From NCBI GenBank assembly GCA_035536915.1, contig DATLNE010000031.1, positions 124,001-188,000 on the forward strand: a stretch of DNA of 64,000 nt. Direction: 5' to 3'. This document shows, in pieces, positions 1 to 8,082 of the stretch. A program made the translations under genes and the position numbers. Positions within the stretch are counted from its first letter, which is position 1, and each line of letters begins with the position of its first letter. The notes under the pieces were generated by a model that was given only the letters and a program-made list of their open reading frames with translations, had not been told where the DNA came from and did no database searches. Source of the stretch: Acidimicrobiales bacterium. Lineage in GTDB: Bacteria; Actinomycetota; Acidimicrobiia; Acidimicrobiales; JAHWLA01.

Positions 1-1344
1 GAGGTCTTCGCGGCCCGGCGGGCCCACCAGTTGCACACCTACCGGCAAGCCCGTGGCATCTCTGCCTGCGGGCATGCTGAGGGCGGGTTGGCCGGTGACG
101 TTGAAGGGCTGGGTGAACGCGATGTGGCGTGCCACCAGGCGGGTCACGGCGAGCGGGTCGCCCGGCGGGGGGTCGTAGTCGGCCAACGGCACCGCCGGCT
201 CCGGCACGGTGGGCGTGAGGAGGATGTCGATGTCACCCTGACGCTCGATCACGGCTGCACCCCAGACGTGCACACGGGTGCGGGCTGCTTCGTAGGCCTC
301 GGCCCCGACGGGCTCGGTCGGCGCAGCCAAGGCCCAGGTGTAGGGCTCGACGTCGGCTTCGCCGAGCTCGCGCCCCAGTGCCTGGGCGATGCGAGCCATG
401 CGCGCCCGTGCACCGACCCGGGCAAGAGTACGCAGGGCGTCGAGGGGTGCCCCCTCGAACACGCCGGCGACCACGTCAAGGCGATGCCCGGCGTGGCGGA
501 GCGCTTCGACGGTGCGATCCACCGCCGCAGCGCACGAGGGCGCGATGGGGCCGGCTTCCAACACGCCGATGCGCAAGGTGTGCGGCGGGCGTGTGACGGC
601 CTCGATGAACGAGGGCGGCGTGGCGGCCGGGTGATAGAGCTGGCCCGGCACGGCTCCGGCCAGCGCGTCGAGGAGGCCGCCCATGTCGCGCACCGAGCGG
701 GCAAGGCCGAACTCGACCGCATAGGGGTCGACGAAGTCGGAGGGCAACGGCATGCGTCCCCGGGACGGCTTGAGCCCGTACACGCCACACCAAGCGGCGG
801 GGATGCGGAGGCTGCCCGCCAAGTCGTTGCCGTGGGCAAAGGGCACCGCACCCACGGCGACGGCGACTGCCGAGCCGCCCGAGGATCCGCCGGGGGAGCG
901 CTCGGGGGCCCAAGGGTTGCGGGTCGGGCCGTTGGCGAGTGGCTGGGTGGTGGTCTGGAGCCCCAGCTCAGACGTCGCGCCTCGGCCCACGGCGATAAGC
1001 CCACTGGCGCGTAGGCGCTGCCCGAGCGGCGTATCGGCAGGCGACCGGTAGCCCGCGTTCCGCAGCACGCGGTTGCCCATGGTGAAGGGCATGCCCGCCT
1101 GGGTCGCCCCCAGGTCCTTGAGGAGGAAGGGGACGCAGGCGAAGGGGCCGGAGCGGTCGCTTCGGCGGGCGGCATCGACGGCTTCGTCACCGAGGTCGGC
1201 GGAAAGGCAGTTGAACCGTTCGTGGGCCTCGCGCGTCCGCTCGACTGCTTCGGTGACCGCTTCCACCGGGTCGAGGTCGCCGCGCCGGATGGCCTCGGCA
1301 AATCCGGTGGCGTCGGCGCCCTGGACCTCGTCGAGCAGCGTCAT
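1..1344 (-). CDS. Amidase-signature hydrolase, C-terminus beyond window
   Basis: Amidase-signature family enzyme that would hydrolyse a carboxamide in the cytoplasm; the substrate is unknown. From ATG at 1344 the frame stays open for 448 residues to the window edge, so the 3' end is missing. The family triad is visible: Lys76 in PFLLKDLG, cis-Ser154 in PGGSSGGS (151-158) and the nucleophile Ser178 in AGSLRIP. The start overlaps the stop of the acetyltransferase gene (ATGA), making this the last visible gene of a minus-strand operon that begins at 4942. It could remove or recycle an amide in the pathway encoded upstream, or be a general amidase. GatA is unlikely because no gatB or gatC is adjacent. 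The family is clear and the role is not. Confidence 0.88.
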   Translation of the reverse strand, partial: MTLLDEVQGADATGFAEAIRRGDLDPVEAVTEAVERTREAHERFNCLSADLGDEAVDAARRSDRSGPFACVPFLLKDLGATQAGMPFTMGNRVLRNAGYRSPADTPLGQRLRASGLIAVGRGATSELGLQTTTQPLANGPTRNPWAPERSPGGSSGGSAVAVAVGAVPFAHGNDLAGSLRIPAAWCGVYGLKPSRGRMPLPSDFVDPYAVEFGLARSVRDMGGLLDALAGAVPGQLYHPAATPPSFIEAVTRPPHTLRIGVLEAGPIAPSCAAAVDRTVEALRHAGHRLDVVAGVFEGAPLDALRTLARVGARARMARIAQALGRELGEADVEPYTWALAAPTEPVGAEAYEAARTRVHVWGAAVIERQGDIDILLTPTVPEPAVPLADYDPPPGDPLAVTRLVARHIAFTQPFNVTGQPALSMPAGRDATGLPVGVQLVGPPGREDL

Positions 1345-2204
1345 CGGGCGAGCTGGGTGAACGCATCGAAGAACGCGGTTGTCGCACCGATGACGCTCGA
1401 CGGCGCGAACGTGGCTCCGTTGAACTCCGGCCGCGCCGGCCGGGTCCCTCCCTCGACGCGGAGCAGGCGTTCCACGTAGGCCTCGAGCGCGCCGGTCAGC
1501 GACGGGGCCGACTGCGCAATCGCCTCCTCGTAGCCCAGCGTGAGGTCGGTGACGTACAGCCACCCCACCGTGCCGGGCGGGATGGCCCATCCGACGGGCA
1601 AGGGCATGTCACCATGGCGGAAGCTGATCTCGGCGCCGCTGAAGGACCACTCGATGTCCAGCCCGCATGCCTGGATGTGCTCGAACAACGCCAACATCGC
1701 GGACCGATGGTGGGTGTCGAGCACGGCTAAGAAACGATCCTCGTCCCAGACCGGCTTGCGCATGTACACGCGCTCGAATCCGTCCTCTTCGCGTTGGTCG
1801 AAGACCGTGAAACCAGCTGCTTGATACAGGGCGATGTTCTCTGTCATGCGCACGTTGGTGTGAAGTCGAAGCTCGCTCACGCCGGCAGCCCGCGCCTGCG
1901 CCTCTGCGTGCATGAGAAAATGCACGCCCAGCCCCCGCTTCTGGTACGTGGGCGTGATCGCCGCGTTCTCGATGTACACATGGTCGTCGGCCACCTTGAC
2001 CTCCAGCAGGCCGACGGTCGTGCCGTCCGCCACGAGCACGTGCAAGGTGCCGCGCTGCACGGCCTCGCCGTAGTCCTCGTACATGGGTGCCGGAGGTCGA
2101 CCGAGGCGCTCGACGTATTTCTTGTACGCAGCCTCAGCTATGGCCATGACGCATGCGAGATCGTCTCGCGTCGCCTGACGCACATCTACAGATGCCTGGT
2201 CCAC
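1341..2204 (-). CDS. GNAT N-acetyltransferase with extra C-terminal domain
   Basis: Predicted acyl-CoA-dependent N-acyltransferase of 287 residues. The GNAT fold occupies about residues 7-150, with the acyl-CoA pyrophosphate loop YQKRGLG at 87-93 and the late motif ENIALYQAAGF (122-132). About 130 further residues follow that I do not recognise and that are absent from minimal GNAT enzymes. I chose GTG at 2204 because GGGAGAG lies a few bases upstream and it follows the sulfotransferase stop by 10 nt; the frame stays open further upstream but would overlap that gene by over 150 nt. It ends in an ATGA overlap with the amidase. In context it may acylate an amine made by the decarboxylase; this is inference. 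Confidence 0.8.
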   Translation of the reverse strand: MDQASVDVRQATRDDLACVMAIAEAAYKKYVERLGRPPAPMYEDYGEAVQRGTLHVLVADGTTVGLLEVKVADDHVYIENAAITPTYQKRGLGVHFLMHAEAQARAAGVSELRLHTNVRMTENIALYQAAGFTVFDQREEDGFERVYMRKPVWDEDRFLAVLDTHHRSAMLALFEHIQACGLDIEWSFSGAEISFRHGDMPLPVGWAIPPGTVGWLYVTDLTLGYEEAIAQSAPSLTGALEAYVERLLRVEGGTRPARPEFNGATFAPSSVIGATTAFFDAFTQLAR

Positions 2205-2214
2205 TCGTCTCTCC

Positions 2215-2943
2215 CTACAAGGCGTGTGCGACGAGGTCGCGGTACGCCGCGAACCCATCAGCTCGGAGGTGCTCGTACTCCGCCGGGATGTCGGGGGGAG
2301 CGACGGGGGGAAGGATGTGGGTGCTCGATTCCAGCGTTTGATGCCACTTCGCCTGCGATTCCGCCTCATGGGGCAGCCAAGGCCGTATGGCGCCGGTGTC
2401 CCATGTGAGCATGTCGTCGCAGAAGTCCACGCCGATTACGGCGCAGAAAGAGCGCAGCACCCGGGCGGGGTCGGCTCGAAAGCGGTCGCCGTCGACCACG
2501 ATCGGCGCCTGTTGAAGATCGCCCGTCGTGCGATCGAAGAGTTGCTTCAACGGGCGGAAGCCGAACTCGTCGGAGGTGGCGTCCGGCTTGAGGCGCGACA
2601 ACGATGCGATGACCGCAGCCGGGTGTCGCACGATGAACGTGTTCGTGATGCGGGCCAGGAAGTCGTCGTCGACGTAGGGGAGCCCTTGGAAGGCCAGCTC
2701 CTTGACGAACACGATCGGGGACGCCGTCGCCTCGATGGCCGCGACGACGTCCTTGCCCTCGGCAGTTCCCAGCCCGGGGCAGTCGCCGTAGCGGCGCGAC
2801 CGGCGGGCAGGACCGAAGTAATAACAGTCGGTGAACGGTTCGTGCAGCACCGTCACTTGCGGATGCTGGGCGAACGCCTTCTCGAAGGCCGTAGACACCG
2901 ATCTCGGCGTGCTCCACAAGACGATGATCCGAGGGCTCGTCAT
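2215..2943 (-). CDS. PAPS-dependent sulfotransferase-like protein
   Basis: Predicted cytosolic sulfotransferase of 242 residues that would move sulfate from PAPS to a hydroxyl or amine of a small molecule. The 5'-phosphosulfate loop is STPRSVSTAF at 11-20, and the 3'-phosphate-binding strand-helix is FIVRHPAAVIASLSRL (103-118). The length fits small bacterial family members. The start at ATG 2943 forms an ATGA overlap with the decarboxylase stop. A frame extension to 3015 is possible, but it would overlap the upstream gene by 75 nt. The divergent APS kinase at 5065 makes its likely donor, which supports true sulfotransfer. The acceptor is unknown, but the neighbouring hydroxylase could create it. 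Confidence 0.8.
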   Translation of the reverse strand: MTSPRIIVLWSTPRSVSTAFEKAFAQHPQVTVLHEPFTDCYYFGPARRSRRYGDCPGLGTAEGKDVVAAIEATASPIVFVKELAFQGLPYVDDDFLARITNTFIVRHPAAVIASLSRLKPDATSDEFGFRPLKQLFDRTTGDLQQAPIVVDGDRFRADPARVLRSFCAVIGVDFCDDMLTWDTGAIRPWLPHEAESQAKWHQTLESSTHILPPVAPPDIPAEYEHLRADGFAAYRDLVAHAL

Positions 2944-4253
2944 CGCGCCGTCGGCTCGAAGCTGGTCGTGCAGTGGAAACTGAAGATGTCGTCGTACGAC
3001 TCCGGCCGCCAACACAGTTCATGGCGATCTCCGTGTACGGCTACCACGCCGGCGCGAGGGCGGATGAAGTTGGTTGCCCGTGACACCGAGTACGCCCCCG
3101 TGTCGTGGAGGACGACCAACTCACCCTCGGAGAGGTCTTCTGGGAGCAGGGCCCGATAGCTGAGGACGTCGCCCTCGTAGCAGAGAGGCCCGCCGACGAA
3201 GTAAGGCGCAGCGGGCCGGGCCTCGCCGACCACGGTCATCGCTCGCACCTCCCCGACCCCCGCGGTGGGGAGCAGGTTCAGGCCGCCGTCGAGGACAGCC
3301 CAGGCGCCGAGTGCCTGGCGCTTCACGCCCACCACTGTGCTCAGGAGGACCATGGCGTCCGACACCACGTAGCGCCCGGGCTCGCAGGCCAGCCGCAGGT
3401 CCGTCAGGCTGTGCTCGTCGAGGAGGTCGTTCACGCCCGCTACGAAGTGCTCCATGTCGAAGCTGCGCCCGGGACGCCGCAGCGCCGAGGCCTCGGCGGG
3501 CGCAGCACTCGAAACCCTCGGCCGGTCTATGCCGGGCACGCCGAAACCCCCGCCGATGTTGAGTGAATCGATCGGGTGGTCCCGCCGCATGCGGGCGGTG
3601 AACGCCATGACGGGGCGCAACGCGTCGAGGAACGCGGCTTCGTCGGTGATCTGACTGCCGAGGTGGCAGTGGACGCCGCGCAATTCGAGCGAGTCCGACG
3701 CAGCGACGCGCGCGGTGAGAGCGTCGGTGGCCGGGTCGCCCAGTGCCCAACCGAACTTTGAGCGGGCCGCTCTCCACTCGGCCGCCTGCGCATAGGCCGC
3801 GTCGTCGCTTCGGTAAACGTTGTGGCCCGGGTGCACTCGCAGGCCGACGCCCACGCGCTCGGACGAGGCGAACTTCTCGAGCAGCGTGATATCAGCGGGT
3901 GAATCGACGTTTACCCGGATCCCGAGGTCGACCGCCCGCCGGATCTCGTCGACCGTCTTCATCGGCCCGTTGAACACGATCCGAGACGGCTCGAACCCGC
4001 TGGCCAACGCCAACTCCAGTTCGTGGCCGGCCACCACGTCGGCGCCCCAGCCGTCGGCGGCCAAGCGAGCGCACACCAGCGGCAGGTAGTTCGTCTTCAC
4101 CGAGTAGTAGACGTCGACGGGCGCTACGCACCGCTGCCAGGCGCGCCGGAATGCCGACGCGTTGTCCGCCAGCTTGGCCAAGTCGAGCACATGGACCGGC
4201 GTTCCGTACCGGCCCGCCAGTTCGCTCCAAGAAGGTGCGGTCCCTACCGTCAT
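2940..4253 (-). CDS. PLP-dependent decarboxylase, LysA/ornithine decarboxylase-like
   Basis: Fold-type III PLP enzyme of 437 residues related to diaminopimelate, ornithine and carboxynorspermidine decarboxylases. The Schiff-base lysine is Lys53 in YYSVKTN. HLGSQ (197-201), GGGFG (234-238) and EPGRY (291-295) line the PLP phosphate site. The second-subunit cysteine is Cys358 in GPLCYEGD, where the usual GPxCESxD is altered, and DTGAY is at 384-388. The CYEGD change argues for an amino acid other than meso-diaminopimelate. It overlaps its neighbours on both sides by ATGA, so it is translationally coupled to the dioxygenase and the sulfotransferase. A plausible role is decarboxylation of an amino acid or hydroxy-amino acid to an amine. 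The substrate cannot be read from sequence. Confidence 0.85.
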   Translation of the reverse strand: MTVGTAPSWSELAGRYGTPVHVLDLAKLADNASAFRRAWQRCVAPVDVYYSVKTNYLPLVCARLAADGWGADVVAGHELELALASGFEPSRIVFNGPMKTVDEIRRAVDLGIRVNVDSPADITLLEKFASSERVGVGLRVHPGHNVYRSDDAAYAQAAEWRAARSKFGWALGDPATDALTARVAASDSLELRGVHCHLGSQITDEAAFLDALRPVMAFTARMRRDHPIDSLNIGGGFGVPGIDRPRVSSAAPAEASALRRPGRSFDMEHFVAGVNDLLDEHSLTDLRLACEPGRYVVSDAMVLLSTVVGVKRQALGAWAVLDGGLNLLPTAGVGEVRAMTVVGEARPAAPYFVGGPLCYEGDVLSYRALLPEDLSEGELVVLHDTGAYSVSRATNFIRPRAGVVAVHGDRHELCWRPESYDDIFSFHCTTSFEPTAR

Positions 4254-4942
4254 TGCGAGGCCTTGGCCAACGCGCCCGCCTCGAAGTCATCGCCGTACCG
4301 CCGGTTCTCCCACGAGTTGACGGCCACGATCCACAGGTCGCGGTACCCCCCTGTGTCGTCGAGGGCGCGCACGTCGGTGGCGAAGTGAAACATCTCCTCG
4401 TCGCGGTAGACGACGGCCTCGTTCTCACGTAGCACATGGGTGAAGAAAGGCTCGCCTGTGCCGCCGTTCGCCAACAGGTGCGTCTCGCCGCCTGCGATGT
4501 TGTGCCTTCGAAAGACCGCGACCATGCCGATCTCGTGGCCGTCGCGATGAGGGCCTTCGGGGACGGAGATGCCCGGCGTGTCTGCCGTAGCAACGACTCG
4601 GCATTGGTGGACGTTCAGTTGCCAGGCCCGCGTTCGGTCAAGGTCGATTATCTCGGCGGCAGCCTGGATCTGCGGGAACGGATCGATTCGCAGTGGTTCG
4701 AGGTGGCGGGGAATGCCACCTGCGAAAGAATTATACTGCTTTGACTGTATAAACGGGCGATGGGGCAACAACGTTAGAAGCCACGAGTGCCCCATCCATT
4801 CCAATTTGTACTGAGAAAACCTTCGGAAGCGGTGGTTGCCTCCGCAGTAAGGATCGACGGGAAGAGCGTCGAACTCCTCCAGTACGGAGGCCGACGGACG
4901 CGGCAACGAGATGATCTGAAAGCCTGCGCTCGCGAATGCCAT
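4250..4942 (-). CDS. 2-oxoglutarate/Fe(II) dioxygenase, amino-acid hydroxylase type
   Basis: Predicted Fe(II)/2-oxoglutarate oxygenase of 230 residues resembling the small family that includes bacterial L-isoleucine 4-hydroxylase (PF10014 type). The metal facial triad is His132 and Asp134 in PHRDGHEIG plus His186 in EEMFHFATDV. It is the first gene of the minus-strand operon. The ATG at 4942 has AAGGGGGG about 6 nt upstream. Its 5' half (around 4730-4810) looks AT-richer than neighbouring genes, which hints at horizontal transfer. It would hydroxylate a free amino acid or amine and so create an acceptor for the sulfotransferase. The family call is good and the substrate is inferred only in general terms. 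Confidence 0.82.
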   Translation of the reverse strand: MAFASAGFQIISLPRPSASVLEEFDALPVDPYCGGNHRFRRFSQYKLEWMGHSWLLTLLPHRPFIQSKQYNSFAGGIPRHLEPLRIDPFPQIQAAAEIIDLDRTRAWQLNVHQCRVVATADTPGISVPEGPHRDGHEIGMVAVFRRHNIAGGETHLLANGGTGEPFFTHVLRENEAVVYRDEEMFHFATDVRALDDTGGYRDLWIVAVNSWENRRYGDDFEAGALAKASQ

Positions 4943-4955
4943 TGAAGCCCCCCTT

Positions 4956-4976
4956 CTGAGACCGCCCCTGTCTCAG
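4956..4976. promoter_or_regulatory. Inverted repeat between divergent dioxygenase and APS kinase
   Basis: A perfect 7-bp inverted repeat, CTGAGAC-N7-GTCTCAG, lies 14 nt upstream of the dioxygenase start in the 122-nt region shared with the divergent APS kinase. It could be an operator for a dimeric regulator or a hairpin in the dioxygenase leader. No regulator gene is adjacent. Confidence 0.45.
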
Positions 4977-5033
4977 TTCTCCAGACTGCGAGGGTTTTAC
5001 CTTCGCACGTCGAAATGCACCTTGCAAGTGAAT

Positions 5034-5048
5034 GCTCCCTTCGGGAGC
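5034..5048 (+). other. Short hairpin upstream of APS kinase
   Basis: GCTCCC-TTC-GGGAGC forms a perfect 6-bp stem with a 3-nt loop in the likely APS kinase leader. It covers an upstream in-frame ATG at 5032, which makes that ATG an unlikely start. Confidence 0.35.
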
Positions 5049-5064
5049 GTCGACAGTTGGGGGG

Positions 5065-5676
5065 ATGTCAGTGTCACGAAGCCCTTGTTCGTCCGTGCTG
5101 TCTTCCCCAGGAACCCTGCTGATCCCCAGTGGTCTGACCGTGTGGTTCACGGGGCTTCCTTCCGCCGGCAAGAGCACGTTGGCAGGCTCGCTTCAAGCTC
5201 GGCTGCTGGCCTCCGGACATCGGGTCGAGGTTCTCGACGGCGACGAGATGCGATGGCACTTGGGAAAGGAACTGGGCTTCGACCATGACGGACGCTCTGA
5301 GAACGTGCGTCGTATTGGGTTCGTCGCCTCGTTGCTTGCTCGCAACGGCGTGGTCGCGCTCTGCCCCGTCATAGCGCCTTACTCGGCAACACGGGAAGAG
5401 GTACGAGTGCTCCATCGCGGTGACTTCTTCGAGGTCTACGTGTCGACGTCGCTGTTCGTGTGTCGCCAGCGCGACGTGAAAGGCCTCTACGCGCGAAGTG
5501 ACATCGGCGAGGTGCGCAACCTGACCGGCGTCGATGATCCTTACGAAGTGCCGGAGCGGCCCGATGTCGTGGTCTCGACGGAAGAGCAGTCGGTCGAAGC
5601 GTGTACCGACCTCATCGTGGACGCCCTTGCCTCGTATGGGACGATGCGACAGGCGCGGGCTACGGAGAGTCGCTGA
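5065..5676 (+). CDS. cysC: Adenylylsulfate (APS) kinase
   Basis: Converts APS and ATP to PAPS, the sulfate donor for sulfotransferases. Numbering from ATG 5065 (203 residues), the P-loop is GLPSAGKST at 30-38. VLDGDEMR follows at about 56-63, the FDHDGRSENVRR substrate motif comes next, and a C-terminal KGLYARSD...FTG-type lid segment is present. The usual serine of the ISP motif is Ala (VIAPYSATR). The start is uncertain: a GGGGGG tract touches the ATG at 5065 and sits 6 nt before GTG 5071, while ATG 5032 lies inside a hairpin. There is no ATP sulfurylase or PAPS reductase nearby, so this copy looks dedicated to the divergent sulfotransferase operon rather than to cysteine synthesis. Confidence 0.9.
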   Translation: MSVSRSPCSSVLSSPGTLLIPSGLTVWFTGLPSAGKSTLAGSLQARLLASGHRVEVLDGDEMRWHLGKELGFDHDGRSENVRRIGFVASLLARNGVVALCPVIAPYSATREEVRVLHRGDFFEVYVSTSLFVCRQRDVKGLYARSDIGEVRNLTGVDDPYEVPERPDVVVSTEEQSVEACTDLIVDALASYGTMRQARATESR

Positions 5677-5697
5677 CAAACCCTGTGTTGCGCTCGG

Positions 5698-6543
5698 TCA
5701 GCCGGTGGCCTTGACGGTGCCGGTCTCGATGCCGTCCCAGAGGACGGTGCGGTCGGCGTCGACCGTCAACCAGCCGTCGTCTTCGACCACGGCGGAGCCC
5801 CGCAACATCACGCCCCGCTTGGCCGCGGGGCCGGGGGCGCCGTAGTCGTCGACGACCACGGCGGCGTCCACCGGAGAGGGCGCGGCTGCCAACGCCAGCA
5901 GGTCAGTGGGCACTTGCGCCCGGCTGTCGTCCTGGTGCCACCGCCCCGGCAATGCCAGCAACGACCCGTCGCCCCAACCCAACGCCACCACGGCACCCAC
6001 CGCGGCCGACGACTGGGCCACGTCGGTCGACGCCGCCGATCCGCACGAGCCCGGCCACGAGCCCCACTGCTCCCGCACGGCGAACCCGTCGAGCAGCGCC
6101 ACTCCCGTGGGCCGCACAGAGAACAGCACTCGTACCTGCGGCACCCGCCACCCCAGCCGTCCCCGCGCCAGGTCGGAGGCGAAGCCCGCCAAGTCGACCG
6201 CATTGCGCAACGAGTACCGGGCCACGGCGGCGGGCGCCCGCAGCACGTCGGCCATCGGGGGGAGGGCGGCGGGATGGAAGGCGGCGACCTCCCCGACCAT
6301 GGCGACAGCCCGCCCGCCCGCCCGCACCAGGACGGCGACCGACGGCCGGCGGGGGAGGAGCCGGGCCTTCAAGGTACCCGCGGCGGCGAAGAACCACAGC
6401 CGCCCGCCGTCGACGGCGTAGAGCTCGGGGGTGACGTGGGGACCGCCGGAAGCAGCCACGGTGACGTACGCCTGGCGACCCTCAGCGAGGACGCCGGCGA
6501 CCAGGGGGTGAGTGAGCGGGTCGATGGGGCGATTGCTACCCAT
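5698..6543 (-). CDS. PPOX/FMN-binding split-barrel protein
   Basis: 281-residue protein whose N-terminal half resembles pyridoxamine-5'-phosphate-oxidase-like split barrels (YVTVAASGGPHVTPELYAV, then a GTLKARLLPRRP basic stretch). This family binds FMN, F420 or heme and reduces or shuttles small molecules. The C-terminal half, about 150 residues, is Ala/Val-rich with no motif I recognise. ATG 6543 gives the start MGSNRP; ATG 6555 is an alternative. It is convergent with the APS kinase (21 nt apart) and divergent from the glycosyltransferase, with only about 30 nt between starts, so the two promoters must overlap. The function is not determinable from sequence. Confidence 0.65.
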   Translation of the reverse strand: MGSNRPIDPLTHPLVAGVLAEGRQAYVTVAASGGPHVTPELYAVDGGRLWFFAAAGTLKARLLPRRPSVAVLVRAGGRAVAMVGEVAAFHPAALPPMADVLRAPAAVARYSLRNAVDLAGFASDLARGRLGWRVPQVRVLFSVRPTGVALLDGFAVREQWGSWPGSCGSAASTDVAQSSAAVGAVVALGWGDGSLLALPGRWHQDDSRAQVPTDLLALAAAPSPVDAAVVVDDYGAPGPAAKRGVMLRGSAVVEDDGWLTVDADRTVLWDGIETGTVKATG

Positions 6544-6573
6544 CGGGGGGCACATGGCATGCTGCCACCCCGC

Positions 6574-8082
6574 ATGTCGGACGCTCCCCCCTCTCTCGAC
6601 GCGGCCCTGCCGCGCTGGGCCGCCCCTGCCCTGGTCGCCACCCTGGTGGCGGGCATCGCCTTCCGCCTGCACAGCGGTTCGGCCCTGTGGCTCGACGAAG
6701 CCCTCACCGTCAACATCGCCTCGGTGCCGCTGGCCGACCTGCCCGACCGGCTTCGCCACGACGGCTCGCCGCCGCTCTACTACGCCCTCCTGCACCTGTG
6801 GATGCGGGTGTTCGGCGACAGCGACCTCGCCGTGCGCTCGATGTCGACGGTGTTCGCCCTCGCCACCCTGCCCGTGGCCTACGTCGCCGGGCTGCGCATG
6901 GCCCGGGGCGACCGCCGCACCGCCTTCTACGGCCTGGCCCTGCTGGCCGCCTCGCCGTTCGCCATCCGCTTCGCCACCGAGGCGCGCATGTACGCGCTGA
7001 TCATGCTGCTCACGACCGTCGGCATCATCGTGGTCGACCGGGCGCTGGAACGTCCCACCGTGGCCCGCCTGCTCCCGTTGGCCGCCATCAGCGCCGCCTT
7101 GGTGATGACGCACTACTGGACGTCGTTCGTCCTGGTGGCCACCGCGGGCGTCGTGCTGCTGTTCCGCCGTGCCCGTCGCGTGGCCGCCGCCACCCTGGCG
7201 GGCGCCGCCGCCGCCGTCCTGCCGTGGCTGCCCGTCCTCCTCTACCAGGTGAAGCACACGGGCACCCCGTGGGCCGCCGCCCCCGGCCTGCACGTGGCCC
7301 TGGCCGCCGTCACCGACTACGCGGGCGGCTACAGCCAGACGGGGGCCTTCCTCAGCCTGCTCATGCTCGGCCTCGCCGTGGTCGCCCTGTTCGGCCGCCC
7401 CGCGGGACCGAAGGCCGTCACCCTGCGCCTGCCCGGCGAACGCCGCCCCACCGCGCTGGCCGCCCTCAGCCTCGGCGGCCTTGCCGTCGGCGTGGTGGCA
7501 TCGGTGCTCCTGCGCAGCGGGTTCGCCGCCCGCTACGCAGCCATCGCCCTCGTGCCGTTCCTCCTCCTCGTGGCCTTCGGCATCCGCAAGCTGCCCTCGC
7601 CCAAGACCCAGGCCGTTGTGGCCGCCGTCTGCGTCGTGCTCGGCTTCCTCGGCGCCATCCCCCTGGTGCACAACCCCCGTTCGCAGGCCCGCCTGGTGGC
7701 CGGCGCCATCACCGAGCGAGCGGCGCCCGGCGACCTCGTCGTCTACTGCCCCGACCAGCTCGGCCCCGCCGTCAGCCGCCACCTGCCCGACGACATGACG
7801 CAGCTCGTCTACCCCACCAAGGGCACGCCGAAGTTCGTCGACTGGGTCGACTACCGGGAGCGCAACCGGGCCGCCGTGCCCGAGGCGTTCGCCGCCGACG
7901 TCCTCCGGCAAGCGGGCGACAACACCGTCTGGCTGGTGTGGGCCAACGGCTACCGCACGTTTTCCGAGGACTGCCAGACACTGCGTGACACGCTGTTGGT
8001 GGCGCGGGGCGAGACACGCAGCGTTAAGCGCATGGGCCGCTACTTCGAGAAGATGATGCTGTACCGCTTCCCCGGGTCGTGA
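6574..8082 (+). CDS. GT-C (GT39/ArnT-like) membrane glycosyltransferase
   Basis: Polytopic membrane protein of 502 residues with a GT-C layout. After the first membrane helix comes LWLDEALT with the acidic pair Asp41-Glu42, the usual catalytic site of lipid-phosphosugar-dependent transferases. DGSPPLYYALLHLWM (63-77) follows, as in ArnT and PMT relatives, then many hydrophobic helices and a hydrophilic C-terminal domain (about 380-502) expected outside the membrane. It would move a sugar from a polyprenyl-phosphate donor to an envelope glycan, lipid or protein. It overlaps the next gene by GTGA, so the two are coupled. Start ATG 6574 has no clear ribosome-binding site. Donor and acceptor are unknown. 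Confidence 0.78.
   Translation: MSDAPPSLDAALPRWAAPALVATLVAGIAFRLHSGSALWLDEALTVNIASVPLADLPDRLRHDGSPPLYYALLHLWMRVFGDSDLAVRSMSTVFALATLPVAYVAGLRMARGDRRTAFYGLALLAASPFAIRFATEARMYALIMLLTTVGIIVVDRALERPTVARLLPLAAISAALVMTHYWTSFVLVATAGVVLLFRRARRVAAATLAGAAAAVLPWLPVLLYQVKHTGTPWAAAPGLHVALAAVTDYAGGYSQTGAFLSLLMLGLAVVALFGRPAGPKAVTLRLPGERRPTALAALSLGGLAVGVVASVLLRSGFAARYAAIALVPFLLLVAFGIRKLPSPKTQAVVAAVCVVLGFLGAIPLVHNPRSQARLVAGAITERAAPGDLVVYCPDQLGPAVSRHLPDDMTQLVYPTKGTPKFVDWVDYRERNRAAVPEAFAADVLRQAGDNTVWLVWANGYRTFSEDCQTLRDTLLVARGETRSVKRMGRYFEKMMLYRFPGS

Noticed and set aside
249-1301. 350-residue minus-strand frame at the window start
   Set aside because: It is in another frame of the same strand as the amidase, which has an intact catalytic triad and runs off the window.
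6544-7911. N-terminal extension of the PPOX-like protein
   Set aside because: It would be antisense to the GT39-like gene and is compositionally biased (Gly/Gln/His/Asp). The family starts near 6543.
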